Assembly: GCA_021772025.1 (NCBI GenBank)
Contig: JAETNT010000040.1
Span: 1-36,527, forward strand
Origin: Enterocloster bolteae
GTDB lineage: Bacteria > Bacillota > Clostridia > Lachnospirales > Lachnospiraceae
Length of the DNA stretch: 36,527 nucleotides
Direction of reading: 5' to 3'
A model generated the notes under the pieces. It had not been told where the DNA came from. It saw only the letters and a list, made by a program, of their open reading frames with translations, and searched no databases. Every line of letters begins with the position of its first letter. Within the stretch, counting starts at the first letter, position 1. Positions 1 through 6,256 of this stretch are shown here, piece after piece. The position numbers and the translations under genes are program-made.

Positions 1-111
1 GTAGTGTATTGCTGTTTCAAAATCTATTATAAACAAATTAGAGGAGAGACACAACAAGCTTTTTCATGACTTATTTGTGCCTTGAGCGAAGCGAAAGGAA
101 TGGTGAAAAAC

Positions 112-387
112 ATGAATAATTTAAATAATATCAACAACAACTCTGATCTTCATAAAAAAGGGACCATTATAATCGTAAACGGAAGAAGCATTGAAACTTT
201 TGAAAAGAAACTCACTTTTGAGCAGATTGTCCAGTTGGCGTTTAATGAGTATACCCCAAGTGAATCAACCGTCTACACTGTTACATACTCTAAAAATGAA
301 CATGATAAGGGTATGCTAACAGAAGGTGATGTTATTACTGTGCGAAAGGAGCTGGTTTTTAATGTCACAAAAACTTCTCGATCATAG
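112..387 (+). CDS. Ubiquitin-like protein, single multiubiquitin-family domain
   Basis: A 91-residue protein with an Asn-rich N-terminal tail (about residues 1-20) and one beta-grasp-type domain. The pattern of the multiubiquitin family is visible: IIVNGRSIE opening strand, LTFEQIVQLAF helix, TVTYSK strand, GDVITV turn and a closing VFNVTKTSRS. It is inferred to be the modifier of the E1-like protein encoded next, whose gene overlaps it by 26 bases. The C-terminus carries no Gly-Gly. ATG at 112 is chosen because AAAGGA lies about 12 bases upstream; in-frame TTG at 82 and ATG at 100 would add 10 or 4 residues. Whether it is conjugated to targets cannot be told from sequence. Family recognition is good; function is inference. 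Confidence 0.82.
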   Translation: MNNLNNINNNSDLHKKGTIIIVNGRSIETFEKKLTFEQIVQLAFNEYTPSESTVYTVTYSKNEHDKGMLTEGDVITVRKELVFNVTKTSRS

Positions 388-1540
388 CACAGACTTACAG
401 AAACTTGTGGAAGATGGTTACGAATTAGAGATTCGTGGTGCATTTGCCTTAGTACACCACATTCCCTACGTAAATCAGCAAGCAGAAGTTCTATATGGAA
501 CTCTAGTCTCTCCCTTATCGTTATCAAATAATGCTACCATTAAACCTGAAACTCATGTAATATACTTTATAGGTGAACATCCATGTGATAAAAATGGAGA
601 CAAGCTGTCTTGTATCACGCATCAAGATTTAACTCAAGATTTGGGCTCGGGAATCATAATAAACCACTCCTTTTCTAATAAGCCAATTGAGGGGTATAAA
701 GATTACTATGAGAAATTTGTACAGTATATTAAAATTATTTCTGCCCCTGCATTATCAATCGATAGAAATGCCACTGCCCAAACATACTGCACTGCTTCTG
801 AAGACAGTAATACCGTTTTTCAGTATCATGATACAAATTCCAGCAGAGCGTCCATCACTGCCATCTCCGAAAAACTAGCATCGCAAAATATTGGCATTAT
901 TGGTTTGGGTGGAAGCGGATCTTATGTACTGGACTTAGTATCTAAATGTCCTGTACAGAATATTCATCTTTACGATGCAGATCATTTCTATCAACATAAT
1001 GCATTTAGAGCGCCTGGCGCCGCAGATATGTCAGATTTAAATGCATGTGGTACAAAAGCCGAATATTTTCATGAAAAATATTCACATATTCATAAAAATA
1101 TTCATGCACATAACATTTATATAGATGAGGATAATGTTTCTTCTCTTAACGGATTAAATTTCGTTTTTATCTGCATTGATAAAGGTGATAGCAAAAAAAT
1201 CATCACACAATATTTAATAGATAATAGCATTCCTTTCATTGATACAGGAATAGGAGTAACCTCTGTGGAAAATTTTCTCCTCGGACAAGTACGTTCTACC
1301 TTGGTTACCCCAGACTCTCAAACAGGTTTATCATCTATTGATATGAATATTGACGATGATATAGATAATGCATATAAGACAAATATACAGATTGCAGAAT
1401 TAAATTGTCTTAGTGCCTGTCTTGCAATCATTCAGTGGAAAAAATATTGTGGTTTTTATCAAGATGTAAGAAAATATACTACAGATGTTTATAGCATAAA
1501 CGATGGAGTTCTCGCCCATGAAAATACTTCAGCACTATAA
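362..1540 (+). CDS. E1-like ThiF-family enzyme with N-terminal DUF6791-like domain
   Basis: A 392-residue protein expected to adenylate the C-terminus of the upstream Ubl. Residues 1-160 resemble the DUF6791 region found in front of ThiF domains in multiubiquitin operons; it contains a conserved-looking HVIYFIGEHPC stretch ending at Cys75. Residues 165-370 form the Rossmann ThiF/E1 domain: IGIIGLGGSGS glycine loop (181-187), LYDADHF acidic motif (D205, D207), then HNAFRAPGA, a signature of this E1 subgroup. No classical E1 catalytic-cysteine motif stands out. ATG at 362 is preferred over the longer 326 start because AAAGGAG lies 10 bases upstream. The start overlaps the Ubl gene and the end overlaps the DUF6527 gene by 23 bases, so the three are probably translationally coupled. 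Confidence 0.82.
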   Translation: MSQKLLDHSTDLQKLVEDGYELEIRGAFALVHHIPYVNQQAEVLYGTLVSPLSLSNNATIKPETHVIYFIGEHPCDKNGDKLSCITHQDLTQDLGSGIIINHSFSNKPIEGYKDYYEKFVQYIKIISAPALSIDRNATAQTYCTASEDSNTVFQYHDTNSSRASITAISEKLASQNIGIIGLGGSGSYVLDLVSKCPVQNIHLYDADHFYQHNAFRAPGAADMSDLNACGTKAEYFHEKYSHIHKNIHAHNIYIDEDNVSSLNGLNFVFICIDKGDSKKIITQYLIDNSIPFIDTGIGVTSVENFLLGQVRSTLVTPDSQTGLSSIDMNIDDDIDNAYKTNIQIAELNCLSACLAIIQWKKYCGFYQDVRKYTTDVYSINDGVLAHENTSAL

Positions 1541-1877
1541 AACACAGTTTGTACCTGCAATACCAGGACAGCTAAAAGAAGGTATTTTATACATTTGTAT
1601 TCCGTATAATACAGCCGCGCATTTATGTGCCTGCGGATGCAAATCGGAAATTTTCACTCCAATATCCAAACAATATGGCTGGATAGTTAGCTATGATGGG
1701 GACAACGCTTCTCTTTCTCCTTCAATTGGTAATGGCGCATACCCTTGTCACTCCCATTATTTCTTGAGGAACGGTGATGTAGAGTGGCTTCCACCTATAG
1801 GTATCTCTACCCAGCCAGCCCAGGCAGCTAAAAAGAAGCTCTCTATATTTGATTTCTTCAAAAAATTATTGAAATAG
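1518..1877 (+). CDS. DUF6527-like Cys/His-rich protein of the Ubl operon
   Basis: A 119-residue protein with the hallmark HLCACGC motif (H35, C37, C39, C41), a central WIVSYDGDNASLSPSIGNG segment and YPCHSHYF (C77, H78, H80). This pattern matches the DUF6527 family, which commonly sits beside E1-like and multiubiquitin genes. The Cys/His spacing suggests metal binding, possibly a hydrolase or a conjugation partner, but no activity can be assigned by reading. The tail (about 100-119) is Ala/Lys-rich and ends in an amphipathic FDFFKKLLK segment. ATG at 1518 is chosen over 1503 because GGAG lies 9 bases before it. It is the last gene before the terminator at 1888. Confidence 0.75.
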   Translation: MKILQHYKTQFVPAIPGQLKEGILYICIPYNTAAHLCACGCKSEIFTPISKQYGWIVSYDGDNASLSPSIGNGAYPCHSHYFLRNGDVEWLPPIGISTQPAQAAKKKLSIFDFFKKLLK

Positions 1878-1887
1878 TAATTCTAAG

Positions 1888-1920
1888 GGGTTGAACACAT
1901 CAAAAAAGTTCAACCCTATT
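1888..1920 (+). terminator. Intrinsic terminator of the Ubl operon
   Basis: Perfect 9-bp inverted repeat GGGTTGAAC (1888-1896) / GTTCAACCC (1908-1916) with an 11-base A-rich loop, followed by a short TATTTC tail. It starts 10 bases after the DUF6527 stop codon. Confidence 0.8.
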
Positions 1921-1954
1921 TCATATATATTTCTCCTTTATGTCACCAACCGTA

Positions 1955-1983
1955 TTGACTTCCCCCCATCCTCCCTATAAAAT
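1955..1983 (+). promoter_or_regulatory. Promoter for the 2171-3187 genes
   Basis: TTGACT (1955-1960), 17-base spacer, TAAAAT (1978-1983). It lies in the 293-base gap between the Ubl operon and the next gene and would give a leader of about 180 bases that contains two terminator-like hairpins. Confidence 0.65.
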
Positions 1984-2020
1984 TGCAGTATATCTTATTT
2001 TGTATCTCCAGTATGGAATA

Positions 2021-2037
2021 CACGTTGTTTATGATTG
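2021..2037 (+). repeat. Leader motif CACGTTGTTTATGATTG, copy 1
   Basis: Matches 16 of 17 bases at 19537-19553, the leader of the ssb operon. Both copies lie about 40 bases after a -10 box and just upstream of a terminator-like hairpin. Confidence 0.55.
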
Positions 2038-2045
2038 TACGTTCG

Positions 2046-2091
2046 GCCAGAAGTCCGCCCTCTTATCAGGTGCGCTTCTGGCTTTTGTTTT
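2046..2091 (+). terminator. Leader hairpin with T tract (attenuator candidate)
   Basis: Inverted repeat GCCAGAAG (2046-2053) / CTTCTGGC (2075-2082), followed by TTTTGTTTTT. It lies between the promoter at 1955-1983 and the gene at 2171, so it would cut short most transcripts unless read through. Confidence 0.65.
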
Positions 2092-2107
2092 TGAATAGCT
2101 TTAAAAG

Positions 2108-2143
2108 AAGAATGACAAGGATGATCCCTGCCATTCTTTTTTT
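2108..2143 (+). terminator. Second leader terminator before the 2171 gene
   Basis: AAGAATG (2108-2114) / CATTCTT (2132-2138) with additional CA/TG and GG/CC pairing inside the stem, then a run of seven T (2137-2143). The ribosome site of the next gene starts about 10 bases later. Confidence 0.7.
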
Positions 2144-2170
2144 ATATAAAATTAAGAGGAGGGACCATCA

Positions 2171-2707
2171 ATGAAAGGTGGCATGATTACATCTATCAAC
2201 GAATTAGACTTAAACGACATCACATTTGAAAAAATGCATTGGGAATACGGAACGCTCATGAGCCGCAGCGTCGGCAAACGATCTGAAAAACAGACTTATT
2301 ACACGAAAGGCGTCAAGACACCAATAGGAGAAATTGAGGAATCTGTATGGTACGAGCTGGCAGAATTCATGGTACGACGTGAACATGAAGAAGAGCTGTT
2401 TAATAACCTGCTCCAGTTTGAGACTGAGACAACTCATAACCGCTGCTTTGATTTTAGTAAACTGAGGCAGTACACCCTGGAACTTTACGCGGATCGTATC
2501 TTCGACCATCCAGGGTGGATTGGCTTTGTTCCGTTCAACCGAAAATATCGCCCTGATTTCATTAAAGATATGAAATTCATAACGATTAAATCTGAATGCT
2601 GCGGAGCGATTGGCGAAATAACTGCAGAGCAGATTAATCCGGCCGGAGCGCCATGCCCCAAATGTGGAAGATTTGCCCCATTTACACGCATACAGGAAGA
2701 AAATTAA
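2171..2707 (+). CDS. Unknown protein with C-terminal zinc-ribbon-like Cys pairs
   Basis: A 178-residue soluble protein that I do not recognise. The body is mixed alpha/beta with acidic helices (for example RREHEEELFNNLLQ near 80-90). Near the C-terminus there is a CC pair (ECCGA, about residue 146) and CPKCG (about residue 165), spacing that suits a small zinc ribbon. A good RBS (GAGGAGGGA) precedes ATG 2171; an in-frame ATG five codons on is less well placed. It follows a leader with two terminator hairpins and precedes the LPD11-like gene by 27 bases, so the two probably form one attenuated transcript. Function unknown. Confidence 0.8.
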   Translation: MKGGMITSINELDLNDITFEKMHWEYGTLMSRSVGKRSEKQTYYTKGVKTPIGEIEESVWYELAEFMVRREHEEELFNNLLQFETETTHNRCFDFSKLRQYTLELYADRIFDHPGWIGFVPFNRKYRPDFIKDMKFITIKSECCGAIGEITAEQINPAGAPCPKCGRFAPFTRIQEEN

Positions 2708-2734
2708 CTACTATTCTGAAGGCGAGGAACGATT

Positions 2735-3187
2735 ATGACTTTAGAAGGCAAAGAAAAGATTGTACTGGTATTAAAATATATCGGTGAAGATTTCTGGTCC
2801 CAACCGGTATATCAAGATCAGTTCGATCACTTATGGAAAGATGTTGAATCAGGAAATAGTGAGCAGCCGTGTTTATACTCGGCCATCAATAATGAATTTG
2901 AAGGCGAACCATGTACCCTCATAAATCAGGAGTTTATCATACAACCCACAGAAAACCGGATTAGTGAAGAAAAAAAGTTCCAGTATCAAATGCTGGGCCG
3001 GTTAATATCTGATTGTGAGTATTACTTAGGATATGGATATAGAGATCCTGACAAGCTCTGGACTCATGATGAGAAAGAACAAATTGAGAAAATCAAAAAA
3101 ATATGGCTTAGTTTTTCTGAGTTGGAAAAGCCGGAATGGCTGACCTGGGAACAAATCATCGCATATGAGAAAGAAATGTGTAAATAG
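2735..3187 (+). CDS. Small protein with LPD11-like domain
   Basis: A 150-residue protein. The C-terminal half (about 75-150) carries the pattern I associate with large polyvalent protein-associated domain 11: SDCEYYLGYGYRDPDKLW, EKEQIEKIKKIW and KPEWLTWEQIIAYEKEM. In the family this domain is usually embedded in big polyvalent proteins of conjugative elements and phages; here it is almost free-standing behind a 70-residue acidic N-terminal part. Start supported by GGCGAGGAACG upstream of ATG. Second gene after the promoter at 1955. The domain's role is unknown; its presence supports a mobile-element setting. Confidence 0.75.
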   Translation: MTLEGKEKIVLVLKYIGEDFWSQPVYQDQFDHLWKDVESGNSEQPCLYSAINNEFEGEPCTLINQEFIIQPTENRISEEKKFQYQMLGRLISDCEYYLGYGYRDPDKLWTHDEKEQIEKIKKIWLSFSELEKPEWLTWEQIIAYEKEMCK

Positions 3188-3202
3188 CAGGAATTAATAT
3201 GT

Positions 3203-3245
3203 AGATGCTGCCGGTATAAAGCCAGCAGCATCTGCAAGTTTTATT
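3203..3245. terminator. Terminator between convergent genes
   Basis: Inverted repeat AGATGCTGC (3203-3211) / GCAGCATCT (3225-3233), followed on the plus strand by GCAAGTTTTATT. It lies between the plus gene ending at 3187 and the minus gene ending at 3241. Confidence 0.65.
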
Positions 3246-3822
3246 CTGGTTTTAAAGCCCCAACCAGGCTTAGTACCCGATAGGCGTCTGTTAGGCCCTG
3301 AACATAAAAATATTTCCTGCAGCTTCTCTGAAAAGTGCTGTCCAATTCTTCCAGCCGTGATACATCTTCCTTCAGGCCGTCGTTCGCCTCCATACTGTAA
3401 TGGACAATACGATCCCATGTCTCGCCGCATTTCATATGTGTATCTTTGAGGTCTCCTTCTTCCAGAAACTGTCTTTCCCAAAATGCAATGACTTCATCTA
3501 ACAGCGGATCGGCCAGTTTGGACTCTTTATCCGGATTAACAGGAGCATGGCTCCAGAACGTGCTGTACCCCTCTATCAAATTGTAAAGCGTATACAGTCT
3601 GAGATTTTCAATCGGTATATAAAACTGGCACTCCTCCACTTCATCCGGGAAAAAAGAAACCATAAGCTCCTGATCCGATACCCCTCGCTTAAAATAGACA
3701 TCGATTCCATTAACATCATGTAATCGTTCGATTCTCTGGACTACACTCCCAGGGACCAGCATACTCATTAACACCTTAACTTCTCTATCCTGCATTTCTT
3801 CTGACAATATCCGATACTGCAT
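3241..3822 (-). CDS. Unknown soluble protein, 193 aa
   Basis: Acidic soluble protein with no motif I recognise. It has a beta-rich first half (for example VLMSMLVPGSVVQRIERL) and a helical second half. The longer reading frame starts at 3840, but AGAGGAGAA sits just before ATG 3822 (reading MQYRILSEEM), which I take as the start. It is transcribed leftward from its own consensus promoter (3863-3891), divergently from the Xre gene at 3943, a layout typical of a regulator and its neighbour. Function unknown. Confidence 0.75.
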   Translation of the reverse strand: MQYRILSEEMQDREVKVLMSMLVPGSVVQRIERLHDVNGIDVYFKRGVSDQELMVSFFPDEVEECQFYIPIENLRLYTLYNLIEGYSTFWSHAPVNPDKESKLADPLLDEVIAFWERQFLEEGDLKDTHMKCGETWDRIVHYSMEANDGLKEDVSRLEELDSTFQRSCRKYFYVQGLTDAYRVLSLVGALKPE

Positions 3823-3862
3823 TAGTTCTCCTCTCTGCATAACGCTACGACAAACTGTTTAA

Positions 3863-3891
3863 ATTATACGATAGGCAATATTAAATTGCAA
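3863..3891 (-). promoter_or_regulatory. Leftward promoter for the 3822 gene
   Basis: Read on the minus strand: TTGCAA (3891-3886), 17-base spacer, TATAAT (3868-3863). The -35 hexamer TTGCAA is self-complementary and lies about 50 bases before the divergent Xre gene, so a regulator bound here could affect both directions. Confidence 0.7.
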
Positions 3892-3942
3892 CGAAAGAAT
3901 GAAGTAAAATAAACGATATAACCGTATTAAGGGAGGCCCTGA

Positions 3943-4251
3943 ATGATAAATATTACAGAACGAATCACAGCCCTGCGTCTGGAACGGAAGTGGTCGGAAT
4001 ACCAGCTTGCAGAAAAATCAGGTATTACCCAATCCACCATATCCTCCTGGTCCAGGCAAAATGCCGTCCCCAGTATCCAGAACCTTGAAAAGATCTGTAA
4101 TGCCTTCCAAATCACCCTCTCTCAATTTTTCCTGGAGGACGATTCGCAGGCCATCTGTCTCACAGAGTCACAGAAATCCATGTTCCATGCCTGGAACCGT
4201 TTAACAGTAGAACAACAGACCACCCTTCTCCAGTTCATGAAGACGATCTGA
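3943..4251 (+). CDS. Xre/Cro-type helix-turn-helix regulator
   Basis: A 102-residue protein. Residues about 5-62 form a classic Xre HTH: ITERITALRLERKWSEYQLAEKSG, recognition helix ITQSTISSWSRQ, then PSIQNLEKICNAFQITLSQFF. The remaining 40 residues form a short helical tail (LTESQKSMFHAWNRLTVEQQTTLLQFM), common for dimerisation in small regulators. GGGAGGCCCTGA supports ATG 3943. It is divergent from the 3822 gene and could act on the shared promoter region, but no operator is proven. Confidence 0.88.
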   Translation: MINITERITALRLERKWSEYQLAEKSGITQSTISSWSRQNAVPSIQNLEKICNAFQITLSQFFLEDDSQAICLTESQKSMFHAWNRLTVEQQTTLLQFMKTI

Positions 4252-4259
4252 TACCTGGC

Positions 4260-4616
4260 CTACGGCCAGCTGTCTTCTGCTATCAATTCTACTTCGTTAC
4301 CATCGGCTCTGTATGTATACTGCCTCCAGCCGATTCCGTTGTCAAAATCTTTCATGTTCCTGTAAAATATAAGTGTGATTTCATTTGTAGGCGTATCATA
4401 ATTGATCCGCCTGTGTTCCCGTACTACTTCATCTGCAGTCTTATCTAACTGCTTTTTTAACCATACATGCTTTACCACAACACAGACCATAGTTTCTGTG
4501 TAGTCTCTGCCAGATGACCGGAGCTGGAAAACCACTCGGTACTCTGGCTTTAATGCTGTCCAGGCGATAACCAAAAAGGTCACGCCGACCATGATTCTTT
4601 TCCAGTATTTTTTCAC
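4260..4616 (-). CDS. Small membrane-anchored protein, unknown
   Basis: A 118-residue protein with one N-terminal membrane segment (IMVGVTFLVIAWTAL) followed by an outward or soluble beta-rich domain (YTETMVCVVVKHVW, EITLIFYR, WRQYTYRADG). The longest frame begins at ATG 4631, but that codon lacks a ribosome site, whereas AAAGGGG sits 5 bases before an in-frame GTG at 4616, which I prefer. It is convergent with the Xre gene; a tight hairpin CTGGCC-TAC-GGCCAG (4255-4269) spans its stop codon. No family recognised. Confidence 0.65.
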   Translation of the reverse strand: MKKYWKRIMVGVTFLVIAWTALKPEYRVVFQLRSSGRDYTETMVCVVVKHVWLKKQLDKTADEVVREHRRINYDTPTNEITLIFYRNMKDFDNGIGWRQYTYRADGNEVELIAEDSWP

Positions 4617-4723
4617 CGCATCCCCTTTCATATCGTTGTCAATCCGTTCTTTTCACGTTTATTTCCTGCCTTTACATGCCATACCCTTCTTTCCGATGTT
4701 TTTTTCTGTGACTTTTCTTCTTT

Positions 4724-4789
4724 TTAGTCATCATTGGGATAATTTTACCCAATTTATGTGATAGTGTCAATTAGTCATCTTTGGAATAA
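4724..4789 (+). repeat. Imperfect direct repeats upstream of an Xre gene (operator candidate)
   Basis: TTAGTCATCATTGGGATAA (4724-4742) and TTAGTCATCTTTGGAATAA (4771-4789) match in 17 of 19 positions with starts 47 bases apart. The first copy is also part of an inverted repeat ATTGGG (4733-4738) / CCCAAT (4748-4753). They lie 30-95 bases before the Xre gene at 4820, where autoregulation would be expected. Confidence 0.6.
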
Positions 4790-4819
4790 ATCATTTTGTA
4801 ACAGGGGCGGTGAACACTT

Positions 4820-5071
4820 ATGAAGATTTATCAATATCAGGACAAAACCAACATGTGCGGCGAAAATGTGAAGAAATACAGACGTGAGCAAGATGTATCA
4901 CAAACAGAACTGGCCGCTCGCCTTCAGACCTATGATGTGATACTGGAACAAAAATCCATCAGCCGCATTGAAGCTGGAACCAGGGTAGTTGCCGATTATG
5001 AATTATTCGCTTTAAGCAAAGCTCTGAATGTCACCATTTATGATCTGCTCGGATTGCCGAATCCAAAATAA
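4820..5071 (+). CDS. Small Xre-type helix-turn-helix regulator
   Basis: An 83-residue protein that is almost only HTH: CGENVKKYRREQDVSQTELAARLQ, LEQKSISRIEAGTR recognition helix, ADYELFALSKALNVTIYDLLG. Such minimal Xre proteins usually bind operators near their own gene. GGGGCGGTGAAC lies before ATG 4820. It sits just ahead of the pilus operon and behind the paired direct repeats at 4724-4789, so it is a candidate regulator of itself or of the operon starting at 5264. Confidence 0.87.
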   Translation: MKIYQYQDKTNMCGENVKKYRREQDVSQTELAARLQTYDVILEQKSISRIEAGTRVVADYELFALSKALNVTIYDLLGLPNPK

Positions 5072-5129
5072 TAGGGAATTTTGTCTCTGGCACAACTATG
5101 GCACTGAAATATCCCAAACTGGCACGGTT

Positions 5130-5159
5130 TTGCGATTTACACGGTAAATCCCATATGAT
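5130..5159 (+). promoter_or_regulatory. Promoter of the Tad-like operon
   Basis: TTGCGA (5130-5135), 18-base spacer, TATGAT (5154-5159), about 60 bases after the Xre gene. The predicted leader of about 95 bases contains the terminator-like hairpin at 5198-5238. The hexamers are good but not perfect. Confidence 0.5.
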
Positions 5160-5197
5160 AAAATTGGTATTGTGAAAATTAGTAAGCAGACCAAAGA

Positions 5198-5238
5198 AAC
5201 GCAGGTTTCTGGCCCTCCAGCCAGGCCCGCGTTTTTTT
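5198..5238 (+). terminator. Leader terminator before the Tad-like operon
   Basis: AACGC (5198-5202) / GCGTT (5229-5233) closes a hairpin with an inner CTGG/CCAG stem, and a run of seven T follows (5232-5238). It could terminate the upstream Xre transcript or, given the promoter at 5130, act as an attenuator for the pilus genes. Confidence 0.7.
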
Positions 5239-5263
5239 ATTGCCAGCAGAAAGGGGGGATTTT

Positions 5264-5695
5264 TTGAAACAGAAAGTATTTCAGACTTTAAAATCGGAGA
5301 AAGGGGAAGCGTCCTATATTGGTACCTTTGTTTATATCCTGGTCGCCGCTATTATGATCGCTTTTATCATCAATGTCTTTCAAGTAATCTCCGTAAAACA
5401 GCAGATGGATCACCTGGCCGATCAGCTGGTAAAGCAGATCCAGCTGAATGGAGGGGAGAACGATGACACCAACTCGCTTTTCACCTATCTGGCCGATCAG
5501 ATATCCGGAGCCGAGGGCCTTACCTATGATGTGGATTCACCGGATGACACGGATCAGATTCAAATTGGCACACCGTTTTATGTTTCTGTTTCCGGCCGAT
5601 GCCATCTGGGCGGTTTCTGGAAGCTGCGTCTGGTACCCATTACCATCCGGGCCAGCGGCGCAGGTGTGAGTGAACATTATTGGAAACCGAGGTGA
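5264..5695 (+). CDS. TadE-like pseudopilin (DUF4320-like)
   Basis: A 143-residue protein with a short charged N-terminus ending in SEKGEASYIGTF, a hydrophobic helix (about 20-42) and then VKQQMDHLADQLVKQIQLNG, the pattern of DUF4320/TadE-like minor pilins of Firmicutes. The beta-rich C-terminal domain would lie outside the membrane. Family logic makes it a substrate or scaffold of the Tad-like machinery encoded downstream. The start is an unusual TTG at 5264, chosen because AAGGGGGG ends 5 bases before it; the longer frame from TTG 5240 overlaps the terminator T-run. It is the first gene of the operon and the next start follows the stop by only a few bases. Confidence 0.78.
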   Translation: MKQKVFQTLKSEKGEASYIGTFVYILVAAIMIAFIINVFQVISVKQQMDHLADQLVKQIQLNGGENDDTNSLFTYLADQISGAEGLTYDVDSPDDTDQIQIGTPFYVSVSGRCHLGGFWKLRLVPITIRASGAGVSEHYWKPR

Positions 5696-5700
5696 ATTTC

Positions 5701-6183
5701 ATGATGCAGCGATTATACCGGGATGAGCGTGGTGACTTATCCTACTTTACTATCTTTGTCATTCTGGCCGTCAACATGCTCCTGGCCTTTGTCCTGCTGT
5801 TCGCAATGGTTAAAATCAATAGTATTAATATCCGGAATGCAGCCAAAATGGAGTTAAACAATGTCAGCGCCCGAATCTATGCCGATACGTTCCATTCCCA
5901 GCGTGAGGCGAATCTGGAGTCCTACATGAAGGATCTGCATTTGAGCCATTCCTATCAGGAAGCGCTCCGCGCGGACTTCATTAACAGCCTGAAGGATCGG
6001 ATTGATATGGAGAATGACAATTATACCCTCCGGAACATACGGTTGGATTTTAACCAGTATGACGACAAAATTGAATACGTTTTTTACTGTGAGGCCCAAT
6101 TCAGAATCCATATGTTTGGCAGGGCCTTTCCACCGGTTACACAGCGGATTGAGCTGACTGGTTCCCATCACACCAAATATTAA
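5701..6183 (+). CDS. TadE/TadF-like pseudopilin
   Basis: A 160-residue protein with N-terminal DERGDLSYFTIF followed by a membrane helix (ILAVNMLLAFVLLFAMV), the arrangement of TadE/F-type pseudopilins: charged head, helix, then an extracytoplasmic domain. The rest is helical, then beta-rich (YDDKIEYVFYCEAQFRIHMFGRAF). GAGGTGAATTTC precedes ATG 5701; the frame extends back to 5680 but that part overlaps the previous gene. Probably assembled with the preceding pseudopilin. Exact family not certain. Confidence 0.75.
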   Translation: MMQRLYRDERGDLSYFTIFVILAVNMLLAFVLLFAMVKINSINIRNAAKMELNNVSARIYADTFHSQREANLESYMKDLHLSHSYQEALRADFINSLKDRIDMENDNYTLRNIRLDFNQYDDKIEYVFYCEAQFRIHMFGRAFPPVTQRIELTGSHHTKY

Positions 6184-6256
6184 GATAATTTGTTGTTGGT
6201 TTTAAGAGGCCGGTCTGTATATAGTATATATCAGCACATAGATAGGAGATGAGCTT

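Noticed and set aside
66..119. Seventeen-codon frame overlapping the Ubl start, considered as a leader peptide
   Set aside because: The only GGAG-like site lies about 18 bases upstream, too far for normal initiation.
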